Source of the DNA: Marchantia polymorpha subsp. ruderalis
Lineage: Eukaryota; Streptophyta; Marchantiopsida; Marchantiales; Marchantiaceae
Reading direction: 5' to 3'
NCBI GenBank assembly: GCA_037833965.1
Contig: AP031353.1
Span: 5,458,501 to 5,522,500, forward strand
DNA length: 64,000 nucleotides
The notes beneath the pieces are model-generated. The model saw only the letters and a list, made by a program, of their open reading frames with translations. It was not told the DNA's origin and made no database searches. Positions 1 through 11,583 of the stretch are shown in pieces. The stretch's first letter is position 1; the number at the start of each line of letters is the position of its first letter. Made by a program: the position numbers and the translations under genes.

Positions 1-2494
1 AATGCGGACTTTTATCCACGTTTAAACACAAGCGGGAATGAAAGTTATAAAATCTTCCGATGTATAGACTACATAAAGTCTCGGATAAAATGGGGGAAAT
101 CAAACTAAATCGCAGCACTGTTTGCCAGTGATCGAACCTGTCGACGAGTATGTTGCCCTCTGGTCGTTGAATGAAATACGATGCAGCACCAAACGATTTG
201 TCGCTGTGGAATCCACAGTGATACACACCCTACACAAGTATAAATCTCCTATCAGGTTGGACGAGAAGCAACTCCAAAGAGGCTTCATTACAATTTTGGA
301 AGCAGATTTCAGACAAAGTAACGGAAACGGTTGAAAACAACATTGAATCTAACCAAAAGCTTAATCCGAGTTCACAAATCTCCATCACAACGTGTGTCCA
401 CATGAGCAATATACAGACGCAAATGACGTAACCTCCTGTAAAATATCGACTACTGAATGCCTGCCTCAGATGCTCACCGGCAAGTCCTCATCGATACAAA
501 GAGGAAAGGTTTCCTGAGCCTGCAGAACGTCCTTGGAGGGAGTTAACGTGCGTATAGAACCTGTGGGACATGATACGAGAGCCTGTAGAACAGACAAGGT
601 TCAAGTGAGCTCCAAGAGCAGCCATCCCTCATCATGGAATTGAAAACTCGAACATATTTCTGTCGTAGAAGCTTCAGAAACAAAAAGGATGTTGAAAGCC
701 GAAGCCTCCGCGAGAGTACGCAAGCTATCCAACGTTATCATCATATCGAGTGGCCTTGAAGCCTTCATGCATACAGACCTGCAGAGCTCGCAGTCTTTCC
801 TCGGGTGTGGCTGGTTGCTTGTGCACAACAGATTGCTCCCCAACTCGCGAATATATTTCCTGTGACAGTATTCAGAACCCAGGTAGATGAGCATTTTCAT
901 GCATACCTCGCAAGCACAAGCCATGAATCATGCGCAAGACTTCAGAAGTACGAGGGGCATTGTTTCTGCCGTCCCAAACAGCAGGTACTAGAGCTTACTC
1001 ACCGGAGCCATCCAACGACACGTGTCGCAATCTATGCAGGAACGATCTGTACAAGCAACAAGCCAGTCAACTTATGTGCCTTAATAGGCTCCTGTTCCTA
1101 CGATTCCGTCAAATGAGAAAAATGGCAGAAGCACAGAAGGCGAGGACCAAATTCAACTGTTCCACGAGGAGTTTGAATATATAGTTGAAGGCTGCTTTAG
1201 TGCAGGAATGCGATGCATGGACCTTCACATCCTGCGCCTGGCAAATCAGATACCCGTCAATAGAGTGTTCAGCTATTCTGCATCCTTCAGCGTGCCAGCT
1301 GCTTACGTGCGGCCGGATGGATCCACAGAAGAGAGAAGGATTTTACGGTGAGTTCGATTGGGTGCGGGAAAACAGAAAGCTCACCGACGTACAGATCTCC
1401 GTCCACATTTTCCTCACGACGACCTCGCAAGCCCCGCGAGGTTGTAGATTCGGTGCTGACGGCACGGACTTGGAGGTTTCTCCTCACCTGCACTCGCTGA
1501 GAAGATTTCGGAGGCCCTGTGGTCTGCAGCCGTAACTGCTGCAGACCTCTCGCATGCACAAGCGAGCGCAATGCTCCGCACTCCATCTCTCTCCACTTCA
1601 CTCACTCTAAACTCGGCGACTTCCTTAGGGACGATCTTCCAATTGGCCTTTTCCGATCAAATTCCGAGCTATGCGGGCTGCAGGAGTCAGGATTCAAGCC
1701 AAACACACTTAGTCGAACTGTTCCAATCTCCGAGCGAGCTCCGGGCTCGTCTCAACTCGTCCTCAATTCTCGAGTTTGTCGCTCGTCTGTCCACAGACTT
1801 CTCCCCTTTGTCCTGTTCGCTTCAGCTGAAAACGTTGGGTTGGCATGGCTCGCAGCAGCAGCACCTTATAGGACGAATGGGCGGAGATCTGCGAGTGTGC
1901 CTTGGGCTGACCCCGACACCGATCAGAATGACGCACGTGTCGGCATGAAATCCGTCGGTCCTCGCCATTCCTGCAGGAGTGATGATATAATCCTGACTCC
2001 AGAATACGGAAGCCTCCTGAGACAACAAACGTCAGCACGGAGACTTTGTCGTCCACATTCAAGCGGGAGACAGCGGGCAGGCCGTCGAGAGAGGAAAGCG
2101 TTTTAGAAAAAACTTCCAGAATTCTCTAGACGTGGATAGAAGGAGAGGCAAGCAAGCCAGGGAATGTAGAGCAGTAATGAACTTTTCAAGTACTGACTGC
2201 GGAAGTGCGTATGGCTTTTGCATGCGGCCTTGTCACAGGTCGCTTGGGGATTCAGGACGCAGGGTCCAGGTGGCGTCGTCTGAGGCTTCCGGGCTCGACT
2301 GGGGACCACCATAGCTCGATCCGCTTCCATCTCCTCTAACTGCCGAAGGTTCCGACCCTGCCCATGGTGGGCCAGGGGAGTACCCCGCGGCAGAGCTCGT
2401 GTTTTCCACACGAGCAAGAAGGTACAGGTGTGAGCCTCAGATTCTGCTTACATGATCTATGGGTTTCATGTTTGGACGAGACGACAGGGTAGAA
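1..2494. other. Unassigned sequence, no gene recognised
   Basis: Mixed-composition sequence with only short, overlapping open frames on both strands. None has a recognisable domain, and none has the codon regularity or length that would make me call it a gene. The longest, 1519-2106 on the plus strand, is serine/arginine-rich and is opposed by equally open frames on the other strand, which is typical of chance frames in GC-richer DNA. It could be diverged transposon or intergenic host DNA. I see no terminal repeats. Confidence 0.5.
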
Positions 2495-2570
2495 TGTCGT
2501 TGAGAATTTCGTTCTTGTTTTGGAGGTGCAGACTGTCGTTGAGAATTTCGTTCTTGTCTTGGAGGTGCAG
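2495..2570 (+). repeat. Two-unit tandem duplication (39 + 37 bp)
   Basis: A unit beginning TGTCGTTGAGAATTTCG at 2495 recurs at 2534. Over the shared 37 bases there is one clear difference (T/C near the end), and the first unit carries two extra bases. This is a recent local duplication with no coding role that I can see. Confidence 0.85.
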
Positions 2571-2860
2571 GAATTCAGCGTCAGAAGGCCCATGAATAAA
2601 ATGTATATTCACAAGTGAAGTGATGAAGGAGATTCTGATCGAAGATTAAAATATTCTCGGCAATATTATCATTGGCCCGGGTGAACGTGGAGGAGGAAGA
2701 TCATTGCACGGGCGGTGCTAGCGTCATACCGTAGGGATAGAGGAAACCGTAGGCCTTAAGCATTGTTTCCTCTACGTCTCGTTCAGAGACCTTCGTTATC
2801 AACGCCCTCTGCTTCAAATTTCGTTCGATGCTCCGAGGACTCGTATAGAATCCCGTAGTA

Positions 2861-2921
2861 AAATGTAGGTGAGGACTCCTCACCTACATTTTGTCTAGCC
2901 TCCTCACTGAGGAGGCTAGCA
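2861..2921. repeat. Two adjacent perfect hairpins
   Basis: The first has 15-bp arms at 2861-2875 and 2879-2893 around a 3-base centre. The second has 12-bp arms at 2897-2908 and 2910-2921 around a single base. Both are perfect inverted repeats lying only 3 bases apart. They are too short to be whole MITEs, and I saw no target duplication. They could be remnants of a terminal-inverted-repeat element or a structured non-coding site. Confidence 0.8.
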
Positions 2922-3196
2922 ACACAGAACGCACAAAAAACGTTTCCTACATACAAAATGTAAAAGTAACCATTTTGAGAGACAAGGATCACAGATTTAA
3001 TTGGGTTGAGCCGCCTGAGGATAAGATCAAATCCCGTAGCCAGATCACGGAGTTGCTCCCTATCTCTTCAAAGCCGTGGACTGCAAGGCTCGTCAGCAAC
3101 CCAAATGTTCATCCCTTGTCCGTCCTGGCCGCTGCGAAATTCGGCTCGTCCCTTCGCGGTCGCTTACACCTCAAGCATGACATAAGTCGCTGCAAT

Positions 3197-3230
3197 CTCT
3201 CTCCACACCTTAAGTCTGGTGTGGAGAGAG
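3197..3230. repeat. Perfect hairpin, 13-bp arms
   Basis: Arms at 3197-3209 (CTCTCTCCACACC) and 3218-3230 pair perfectly around an 8-base loop. It lies about 275 bp from the hairpin pair at 2861-2921. Confidence 0.8.
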
Positions 3231-3574
3231 CCTGCTCCCACTTGATAAAACGAGGGGGACAGAGTCATAAAAGGAATGATGGACCCATCTAGTCGTAAGA
3301 GGATGAAACCAAAAGGGTAACGAAGAAAAAAGATGGCAAGACCCATACAGTCGACAAAAGAAAAATTATGTTATGGTTGAGAAAGAACGATGAGGTTAGG
3401 GCTAGGCCTCAATATCACAGTAAAAATAACGTGATCGCTACGCAATCGATTCCTCGGTGATTGTAGTTCAATGAGAGAAACTTGTCGTTGGCATCTACGA
3501 TCAGACTCGTGAAGGGACGTACCTTTACTCGCCGCCTGCTTACTTCACCGTTGATGTTGCCGGCCACCCGATCG

Positions 3575-3607
3575 ACCTGCCAAAAGATTCCGGGTCCTTT
3601 GGCAGGT
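3575..3607. repeat. Hairpin, 10-bp arms
   Basis: ACCTGCCAAA at 3575-3584 pairs with TTTGGCAGGT at 3598-3607 across a 13-base loop. It is the fourth strong hairpin within about 750 bp. No U-tract follows, so I do not call it a terminator. Confidence 0.65.
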
Positions 3608-3949
3608 ACTGCCCTCTTAGAGCTCGATCCTTCGTCACTCTTAGGGCTTGAGCATTAGAGTCGATGCCAGTTTCTAGAAATCGGATGCTTTTGGGCATCT
3701 TCGTACTCTAGATACTTTTCGGTGGGCACTTAGCGACCCTTCGAGAGATCGCATATCGAGCACGAGTACCGTCTCGAGGCTTTTGGAGCTGCTAGAGCAT
3801 GATCGTTGGGCAAGAATGTGCAGCAAGGCAGAGGATGCGCCAACTCCTCGATTCGATCTCCGAGCATTCATTCTGCTTCAAAGACACAACTGATTTCCGA
3901 AACAAGCCGAGCACAAACATGATTTCCACTGTCTTCGTGCACCGCCTAG

Positions 3950-6028
3950 GGGAAATATATGTAAGGATGATGTAGTTATAATTTCGATTTCACATTATAT
4001 ATACTATTTGTTTATTGATGTAGCATTCAGTGACATAAAAAGGTACTGACTGATGAATGCTATGTGCCAGTATGAGTTGATTGTCTTGAACTTTGTATAT
4101 AAAAGAAAATATCGTCCAAAATAATTTCACTCTGGTAAAATTTAATATCTCTTGCCATGATTATAAATATGTGTCGATATAAAGTAATAAAGTTTAAACG
4201 TATTTTTCCTTTCTATTTCGTATACGACTATTTCTTGAGATTCCAACATGGCGATATACTTGTACATAATCTAATTTAAAATTGTAAAAAATTTAATAAT
4301 AATATTCATCAAAAATTTGTTCGAAAATTTTGTTTCATTGAAGAATTTTTTATAGGAAACAAATTCAAACAAATAATATTATATAGAGAACTGCAAGATC
4401 AAATTGTATGCAACTTTTGCTTGAAGAACATAGAAAGGATTGCAACAATTTTTTAAAAAAAATTACTTGTATAAGTTTCTAATATTCAATTTTATTAATA
4501 AATATATATATATTCGAAAAACAAATTTTTAGATTGCACTTCTATAGAGTTCAATCTATCATAGTTACAAATGTTGAAAGCATTCATAAAAAATAAAAGA
4601 TTTCTCCATAAATCAATCAAAAAGATGTGATAGATTTCTTCATTTACACATATATCTATGAGTATAATATGATTATTTATATAAAATATGATGAATCTAA
4701 AACACAATGTGTTTATATATGGATATCAAAACAATTTACACGGAAACAATGATTTTGATAATCTTGACAACTTTCATTTGATGAAGAACTTTCTCAACTA
4801 TTTTTTTCTAGCTAGTTAAAAATATATTGTTCTTCTTCTGTTTTGAATATGTGAAATATACTGACACCTAATTTAGCATTTTAATCATGTGTTAATGATG
4901 AAATACATCAATGTTCAATGATTAAAAGATGAAATGTATGCAAATATCAATTTTGGAAGATTGATATTATTTAGGAAATTAACTTAATATCAATTTTCTA
5001 AACATTCATGAAAGATGATGTCAATATAATTTTTCAATTTTTTCCTAGTATAGTTAATAATCTATTCAATAATCTTTTGGATAAATATTTTGCATACTTC
5101 AATATTTTTTTTTGGAAATAAACATGTCAAATTATTAAAAACTAAGTTCACATTTGGTAAAGAATAATTATACAGATCTCATCATTACAATATTGAAAAT
5201 ATAAAGCTAAAGAATTCATTCATTTAAAAAGTGTTTTTTAAAATTATGTGATTTCAAAATACGTTCATATTAATCTACATAAGTTATGAAATATAGTTGA
5301 TTTCAATATTTTTTTATTATCAATTGAAATTTACAAAATAATTTTTTATTTGTTAAAAATTCTGATATCAAGTTTAAGAAATCTAATAAAGTATTTTGGA
5401 TGAATAAAATCAGAGCCAAAATAATATATATTTCTTGTTTTTTTCTAATTTTTTATTACTTTTGGCATATAATATATATATATATATATAATTGTTCAAA
5501 TTTTTTTAACAAAGTATTTTAATTTTTTTAATAATTTGAATTTCAAAATTTTTTTCAATACAAATGATGCTCACATTTATTTGAATGATAATTTGATTAC
5601 GTTGCGGATGAAAACTCACACAATAATCAAACAATAATTTTGAGATTATATACTATTTGTACTACTAAGAAAACTCTAAAGTTTACAAGTTCACAACACG
5701 ATTGAATTGGGTAAAGTTCATACTGGAAGTTAGTATGAACTTCGGAATTTGGACAAAAACCAAATTGTTGCTAAGTTTGAAATGAACCAAACTGCCTCCC
5801 AATTTGAAAAAAAGCCAAAGTGCCACTCTAACCACCGTTTGTGATATCAATCCTCCATCAAGCAACGAGTTTACACTAGATATTCTAAAATCGTAAAAGA
5901 TCCACATGATGATTACATCCTAATGTAGTTACACACATTGAGGTATCAAATAGTTTTGGCACTTGATTTTGTCGTTATTGCTGATAGAATATTTTGATTA
6001 TTTTGGGAGCGTTAGCAAGATTGGCTAC
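3950..6028. other. AT-rich block without genes
   Basis: Composition drops sharply here. Long runs of A and T, an alternating AT run near 5469-5490 and only a handful of short frames are present. No domain was recognised. The block ends just before the target duplication of element A, so it is part of the DNA into which A inserted. A second block of the same character lies at about 24.15-25.85 kb. Confidence 0.6.
5469..5490. repeat. (AT)n microsatellite
   Basis: Alternating A and T for about 20 bases within the AT-rich block. Confidence 0.8.
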
Positions 6029-6222
6029 AAGTTTGTGGTACCCCACTTTTGGGATTTTTGAGGAATTTAAAACATTTTCGGAAAACTGTATCGCGGCAGA
6101 AGTGTAAATAGCCATCGGTGCACCAAAATAGAGTAAAACTAGATGATCTCGGAGAATCTCGAAGAATCTCGTAGAATCCAGGAGTTGGGCGCAACGTTTG
6201 GGACAGGCGCCGCCCTAAACGA

Positions 6223-7165
6223 CGGACTCTGAAGGAGTACCCCTTCGGCGCAAGGCGCGTAATTCGCCTTCGGCGCTACGCCTTCGGCGCTAGAGAAATC
6301 CTTCAGAATCTGATCAATTCCCAAACGCCTTGACTTGGTTAGGGTTTCGTTGGAAAGAGCTTGACGCGCTGATTTTAACGAGCCCAAGAACGCTTGGAAC
6401 GGATGAGGACTCAGGGAGTTGTGACGGTCGAAAGATACGAAGATCTTCGCCTACGCATAGGCGAGGGAAGTTTGTCCTATGCGCGGACGAGGGAAGTTCG
6501 CCTACGCATAGGCGAAATAGGGTTTGACGTCGGCGGGATGTCCGTCGAGTATGCCGCCTACGCATAGGCGGGGAGGACTTGCACCTACGCATATGCGAGC
6601 GGGGATCGCCTACGCATAGGCGCTTCGGCGTCGGCGGGAAGTCTGCCTTCGGCCCTAGAAATCCGACTTCGGGGTTGGAACTTGTACGGCGCCTTCGGCG
6701 CCAGCGCATCACGAATGGGCGAAGACCCAACGGAGTAGTAAAATCCGTACGGACCGTACAGACTGTACGGACGAGTGCGCCTTCGGCCGGTCGGGGTTAC
6801 AGAGACAAGAGCGCCGACGGAGAGGCGAGAGAAGTGGACAAACTGGACGGAGTCTGTTGACCGCGGTCAACGCCTTCGGCACAGCCGCCTTCGGCGCTGC
6901 GCCTGCGGCGAGGGACCTTCGCGGACGAACGTCCTGAGTGCGGACGGAATTTGCCTACGCATAGGCGAGCGCCTACGCACAGGCAGATGAAGTTCTGCGC
7001 CGGCGGAAACTCCGCCGGGGATTCCGCCTACGCAGAAGGGAGTTCAACTTTTGTTATATGCGCGGATGAACGCCTTCGGCGAAGCGGGACTAGCCAAATT
7101 GAAGTACGAAGGAGTGTAGCGCGCCGGCGAGAAATCCGCCTTCGGCGCTTCGGCCCATGTCCGCG
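6223..7165 (+). repeat. Palindrome-rich leader of element A
   Basis: Dense dispersed short palindromes. CGCCTACGCATAGGCG occurs at 6448-6463, 6499-6514, 6555-6570 and 6607-6622, with one-base-off forms near 6952 and 6969. The 11-mer CGCCTTCGGCG and its core GCCTTCGGC recur many times between and beyond them. All could fold as tiny hairpins in DNA or RNA. The same motifs occur inside the coding remnant downstream. Confidence 0.85.
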
Positions 7166-7320
7166 GCGTGATACGTCGGCGGAGTTCAAATTACCAATTC
7201 GAGCGTGTGAGTGAAGTCGGCGTCGGCGGAGCGTGAAGCCACGCGTGAGAGAGAAGGCCGTAATAGCGCCGAGCCGGCGCGGCCATCAAGTGATTCGACC
7301 TTCACGACCGAGAGCCGATC

Positions 7321-9962
7321 ATGACCTCCTACGAGGAGACAGAGGACGCCCCATTCTTGAATTCGCGATTTCAATTTCTGGTGCGAGCTGCGCGCGTCCA
7401 CCTGCTAACTGAGAGACATTCTAGACATCACCATTGTTCTAACAATTGTTCCAATAACCATTGTTCTAATTGTTCAAGCGGGAGAGGTCTTCCAAGAACG
7501 GGTACAAGACCCGCGACTACAAAGATTGTTTCCGCAGGACCGTAGCGATGGCGCTGCTGCAATTGTAGCAGCCGCACCGCACTACGTACATCACGTTGTG
7601 GCAGGTATCTTTCGTAGAGCTCACATTGGCCGGAGCTCCAGTTCACTGGTCACGTATCCTACATAGGGTGATGCGACAGCATGCGCTTGAGGAGCGGGGA
7701 GGAACTCTGAATCACCTCTCACCATTCTTGATAAACTTTTATCGGGAGATGAATTGTTTAACCGCGGCGGAGCGTGCTCGATTTCCGCCATTGTCAGTCG
7801 ACCATCCCGGAAGGTATGTGCGGGATAACGAGGTAGACACCGATGTGGAGGATTCGCCAACTTCCACTCCACCGACTCAACAAGATACGGGAAGAGACAC
7901 ACCCGCAGCGAGAGTGCCGCAGAAGCGAAGATGGAGAGAGGAACTGGAGAGACAGCAACATCGAGAACCCACTGCTCTCATACGGAAGCGGCCACTGCAC
8001 GAAGTTTGCAGCCGGCCGAAGCAGAAGGCGTGCAGGCTTGTGTTACCAGCCAGCAGCGCAGAAACGGCGACGATCGCCACAGAGAAGGGAAGTTCGTCCC
8101 CGGAGAAGGATGGGACTACGCGGACGTCCGCAGGAGCGGTGGACCACGCTATGCCTTCGGCGGACGAGAGACGGCCTTCGGGTCAGGAGTTATCACGTGC
8201 GGTGCGGACGAGTGTGCCGCCTACGCATAGGCGACTCCCTGTTGATAGGCGACCCCTTGCGGACGTGGACCTCCGCCTACGCATAGGCAGAGAAAGTTCG
8301 CCTACGCATAGGCGGCCGCCTACGCACAGGCAGGACTCACGTCCGGTACAACGCAGGAAGGGGAAGGAGTCGGCGGAAGATCCGCCTTCGGCTCAAGGGC
8401 CTTCGGGGCAAGGCCCTCCGGCGGAAAGAGCGCCAGGATTTGCGCCTTTGGCGCCAGGGCCTTCGAGCCAACAAATTACAAGCAGGGAGCATGCGGAAGC
8501 CGCACCTTTGGCGGGGAATCCGCCGGAAGATGCGCCTTCGGCGGAAGGGCCTTCGGGCCAAGGAACATCGGGCGGGCCGCCTTCGGCTCTATCGCCTTCG
8601 GCGGGTGAAGCGCCGGGATTTGCGCCTACGCGTAGGCCAAACGCATACCTAGCGCAGAACCTAAGGGGGGAGCAGGACCGATCAGAGGAGCAGGACCTAA
8701 CGGAGGAGCGGATTGTCTGTCCGCAGGATGAAATTCGTGCGCACGATGCACAATTACACCCCGAGCAGACACATTCCGCACGATCGCCTTCGGCGGTAGA
8801 CGCCGGCGGCGAAGAAGTTACAATCGACGCACGACAAGCGGACGATGGGGATGTGGCACGGCCGCATTCACCCACCGCCTTGGATATTTTAGCAAGGAGC
8901 AGTGAGGCTGCAGGAGCGCCATCGGCGGCAGAACACGCAGACCACTCGTAGCCCCACTCAGGCCAGTCGCCGACGCAATCAATGGCGACCGAAATCCTCC
9001 CTTCGGAGGATGATGAAGAAGGAGGATCCACAGAATCAGTGTCGGGATCGGGATCCACCGAGGAAGAGGAAGAATTAGTTGGTGCGCCGGCGGCGGCGCT
9101 GTGTGAGCAGGTAGTACCTCTGCTGAGATACTTGGATCGCAAGATGGAGAAATACACAGATCCTCGCCAACCTGGGTCCTACGTCGAGTTAGTGCGCAGG
9201 CGAACTCGCACTAAAGTCCACACCAGCAAGTTGCTAGCTCGGGTGAACCGGGAACTTAAGGAACTGCAAGAGAAGCATGCATGCTTGTGGGGTTAGTACA
9301 ATCTCAATCAGAAATTATACAAACACTACGACAAGGTGAAGGATGGGAGACTGGAAGAGCTCACCAAGGAGCAGGTGAAGGTCACGGAAACACTGATTTC
9401 TGAGAAGACTCAAAATCGGGTTTTGTCAGAGAAGCTCGTGCGACAGACGCGGTTGTTAGAGTAGTGTTAGCTCGCACGACAGGCGGATGAGGAATTAATC
9501 CGCAGGCTGCAGTCGGAGTGCGGAGAATGGAGAGCACAGCGTGCGGAGGCCGAATCGCAGTTGGTAGTAATTGAAGACGATCGCCGACGAGAGCCAGATC
9601 GCACGAAGGAAGAGATGGCGAGGCGAGTCACCCAGTGTCTCAAGGGCTACGCCCACTGGGAAGTGGCGGCGCAGGAGAGACTCACACTGCGTGAGTTAGA
9701 GCTTCGTGAAGCCGGGTTGTTGACGGGTGACAGTTGGAGTCGGCGGCGAGTAGCGAAGAAGTTAGATTCTTTTCTGTCGAAGGCGCGAGACACCATGGCC
9801 ACCCTTGAGACGGAGGTTTCCGCGGTGTTGCGGCAATTGGGACTGCGCAATCGAGCTGAAGACTGGCAGGGTAGGGAGTTAGTGCGCGGCAGTCCGTTGC
9901 GCAGGAGGCGAAGCACAGGTTCCGCGGAGTGTAGTGTAGCGTGGTTCCGTGCAGGCGCATAG
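7321..9962 (+). pseudogene. Remnant of the A-D family protein gene
   Basis: The reading resembles the whole-looking protein of copy D from its first residues (FLNSRFQ.LVRAAR) to its end (SAECSVAWFRAG). Recognisable parts are the conserved core (SILHRVMRQHA.EE-type segment, then LNHLSPFLINFYRE), a Pro/Ser/Ala/Gly-rich middle whose repeats such as PSAEGPS and PTHRRP are encoded by the short palindromes, and a Glu/Lys/Arg-rich coiled-coil C-terminus. The longest open stretch is 7596-8951. The core recalls the 'putative plant transposon protein' domain found in several plant retroelements; that is a resemblance from memory. This copy is broken. Confidence 0.75.
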
Positions 9963-10407
9963 TTAGTGCAGTGTAGTGTTAGTTAGGACTTAGAAGGTAT
10001 AAAGTAGTTCAGGACGCCTTGGGATCTTTCCCAACATCGGAAGTGCAGATCAGGAACTCATTTTCTCTGCGTGTTTGTGACCTTAGTTCTGTCACCATGC
10101 AAGAGGAGCTACAACTTGGCGTTCCGCATTTTGTAGCTGAAGGCCTTCGGCCGAATGTTCAGAGCTAGTACATTGGTTAGAGACTTGAGTAGCTCGGATC
10201 TACACCTGCGGGTGATTGCCGATGCTCAGAGCCAGTGACAAGTTAGATACTTGAACATTTTCCCCCTTACACCTTTGAGTGGTTGTTTCTGATTGTACTC
10301 CTTCGGGATTTTTCCCTTGAATGCCAAAGTGAAGTTTTGCTACTTCGTGTAAGCCTTGGTTGTAAATTCAGGTTACGCTGCAGCAGGTGCCTTCAGGGTA
10401 ACCCCTG

Positions 10408-10865
10408 TAGTATTTCTGGGAATGACAAGTGCCTAAGAGTTCAAACTCTTCAATAGACTGTTATGGTGTGTTACTGAAGTGTTTCTCAGTGAGTCCTTCC
10501 GTGCGGACCTGTGTTCTCTGCGCGTTTTGTGAGTTGAGAGTGTTGTTCACCGCGTATGAGTGACTTTGATCCGAAGTAGGAAGTCCAATCCGGGTTTCCC
10601 ACACTAGTAGAAAGCTAGTGGACGGGTTGTAAAAGCCGGAGTTGGGAGTCACTAACCGCAGCTTCGCCGAGTGCTCGCGAGAGACTTTCCCTCTGAAATC
10701 TTGAGTAGAGGTCCTAACGGATCTCTGGGTTGTGTTTCTGTAGTTTCAGGTGTGTGTGTGTGTGTGTGTGTGTGTTACGCTGCACTGTGCAACCTCCGAG
10801 TGGACACTTGCAGTATTTCTGGGAGTGACAGTCGCTTGAGAATTCAAACTCCTCAATAGTCTGTT
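10408..10865 (+). repeat. Internal duplicated segment in the tail of element A
   Basis: A block around GTAGTATTTCTGGGAATGAC (about 10408-10463) recurs in diverged form at about 10812-10865, a spacing near 400 bp. Each is followed by a CAATAG.CTGTTA run. The same duplication, with similar spacing, is present in B (15.55 and 15.97 kb), C (28.97 and 29.38 kb) and D, so it predates the copies. Confidence 0.75.
10751..10775 (+). repeat. (TG)n microsatellite
   Basis: About 25 bases of alternating T and G in the tail of element A. The matching (AC)n is seen in the minus-strand copies C (about 29.07 kb) and D (about 33.10 kb). Confidence 0.9.
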
Positions 10866-10966
10866 AAATGTGACACTTTGTACCCTGTGTGTTCCTCTGT
10901 CCCTGTGGGTTCGACCTTTCTACCACTATATTGCAGTTTTAGCCTTTAGTGGTTTATTACAAAGTT

Positions 10967-11583
10967 CTGAAGTTTGATTAATTATTTCATAGCTTGTCAA
11001 TGTACAAGATATTTTAACCTCTCTCGATTGATGAGGGAGTCAATGATCTAAAAAACTTCATATTCTTCTTCTATACTAATTTTGACGCATGATTGAAGTG
11101 CTAACAATCATCTAAGAATAGTCGATTCTCTATAATGTTCAAGCAAAGAAACATGAATACTAGATAAATTTTCATAGTTGATGGTGCTATATGCTACCTC
11201 ATTGACCTACTTACTCGAAATAAAAGTCCAAGACAACAATAGTTAAGTTTGTTGCGTGTTGGGCAAGTTTTAAAATTGCAATTTCAAAACTAGACTTTAT
11301 CTCCAACCCAATTGTTTGGATGTCACTTTCAAGATTTGTCTACATTAATCTTATGCCGCTCTTAAGCTTTTACAAGCCTTGTCTTCATGTCTTTCTTTAT
11401 GAAGTTTTGCAACTATGGTAATCAAATCTTGCGCAGTCGGATTTTTACCAAACTCAAGTTCAAAGAGTCAAATTGTGAATGATATTAAGAGTTTGTGAAA
11501 AGTGGAGTTTGATGTATAAACTCTTAAATTGTACTATTGTAGACAAACTCTATGACTAGAAGTACATTCCACTAATTGTCTTG
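10967..11583. other. Spacer between elements A and B
   Basis: About 600 bp of AT-leaning sequence bounded by the target duplications of A (AAGTT) and B (ATGAT). Nothing recognisable as a gene. The nearby right flank of B is copia-like, so this spacer may be older retroelement sequence. Confidence 0.4.

Larger units (their letters stand above)
6034..10961 (+). mobile_element. Element A: TG...CA element with short TIRs and 5-bp TSD (broken copy)
   Basis: The element starts TGTGGTACCCCACTTTTG and ends GTGGTTTATTACA, so the ends form a short imperfect inverted repeat. It is flanked by AAGTT at 6029-6033 and again at 10962-10966, an exact 5-bp target duplication. In order it holds a GC-rich leader full of short palindromes (6.2-7.3 kb), a protein-coding remnant (7.3-9.96 kb) and a roughly 1-kb tail with an internally duplicated segment. 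No LTR pair, reverse transcriptase, integrase or DDE transposase is visible. Copies B, C and D share the ends. It could be a non-autonomous Ginger-like DNA element, or a very large solo LTR carrying a gene. The coding part is broken at several points. Confidence 0.85.

Noticed and set aside
601-924. A cysteine-rich 107-codon minus-strand frame as a zinc-finger gene
   Set aside because: The cysteine spacing fits no finger I know, and the plus strand is equally open here. Probably chance.
6223-8640. CRISPR-like arrangement of repeated palindromes
   Set aside because: Spacing is irregular, repeats are too short, several repeat classes are mixed, they lie inside coding sequence, and the genome is eukaryotic.
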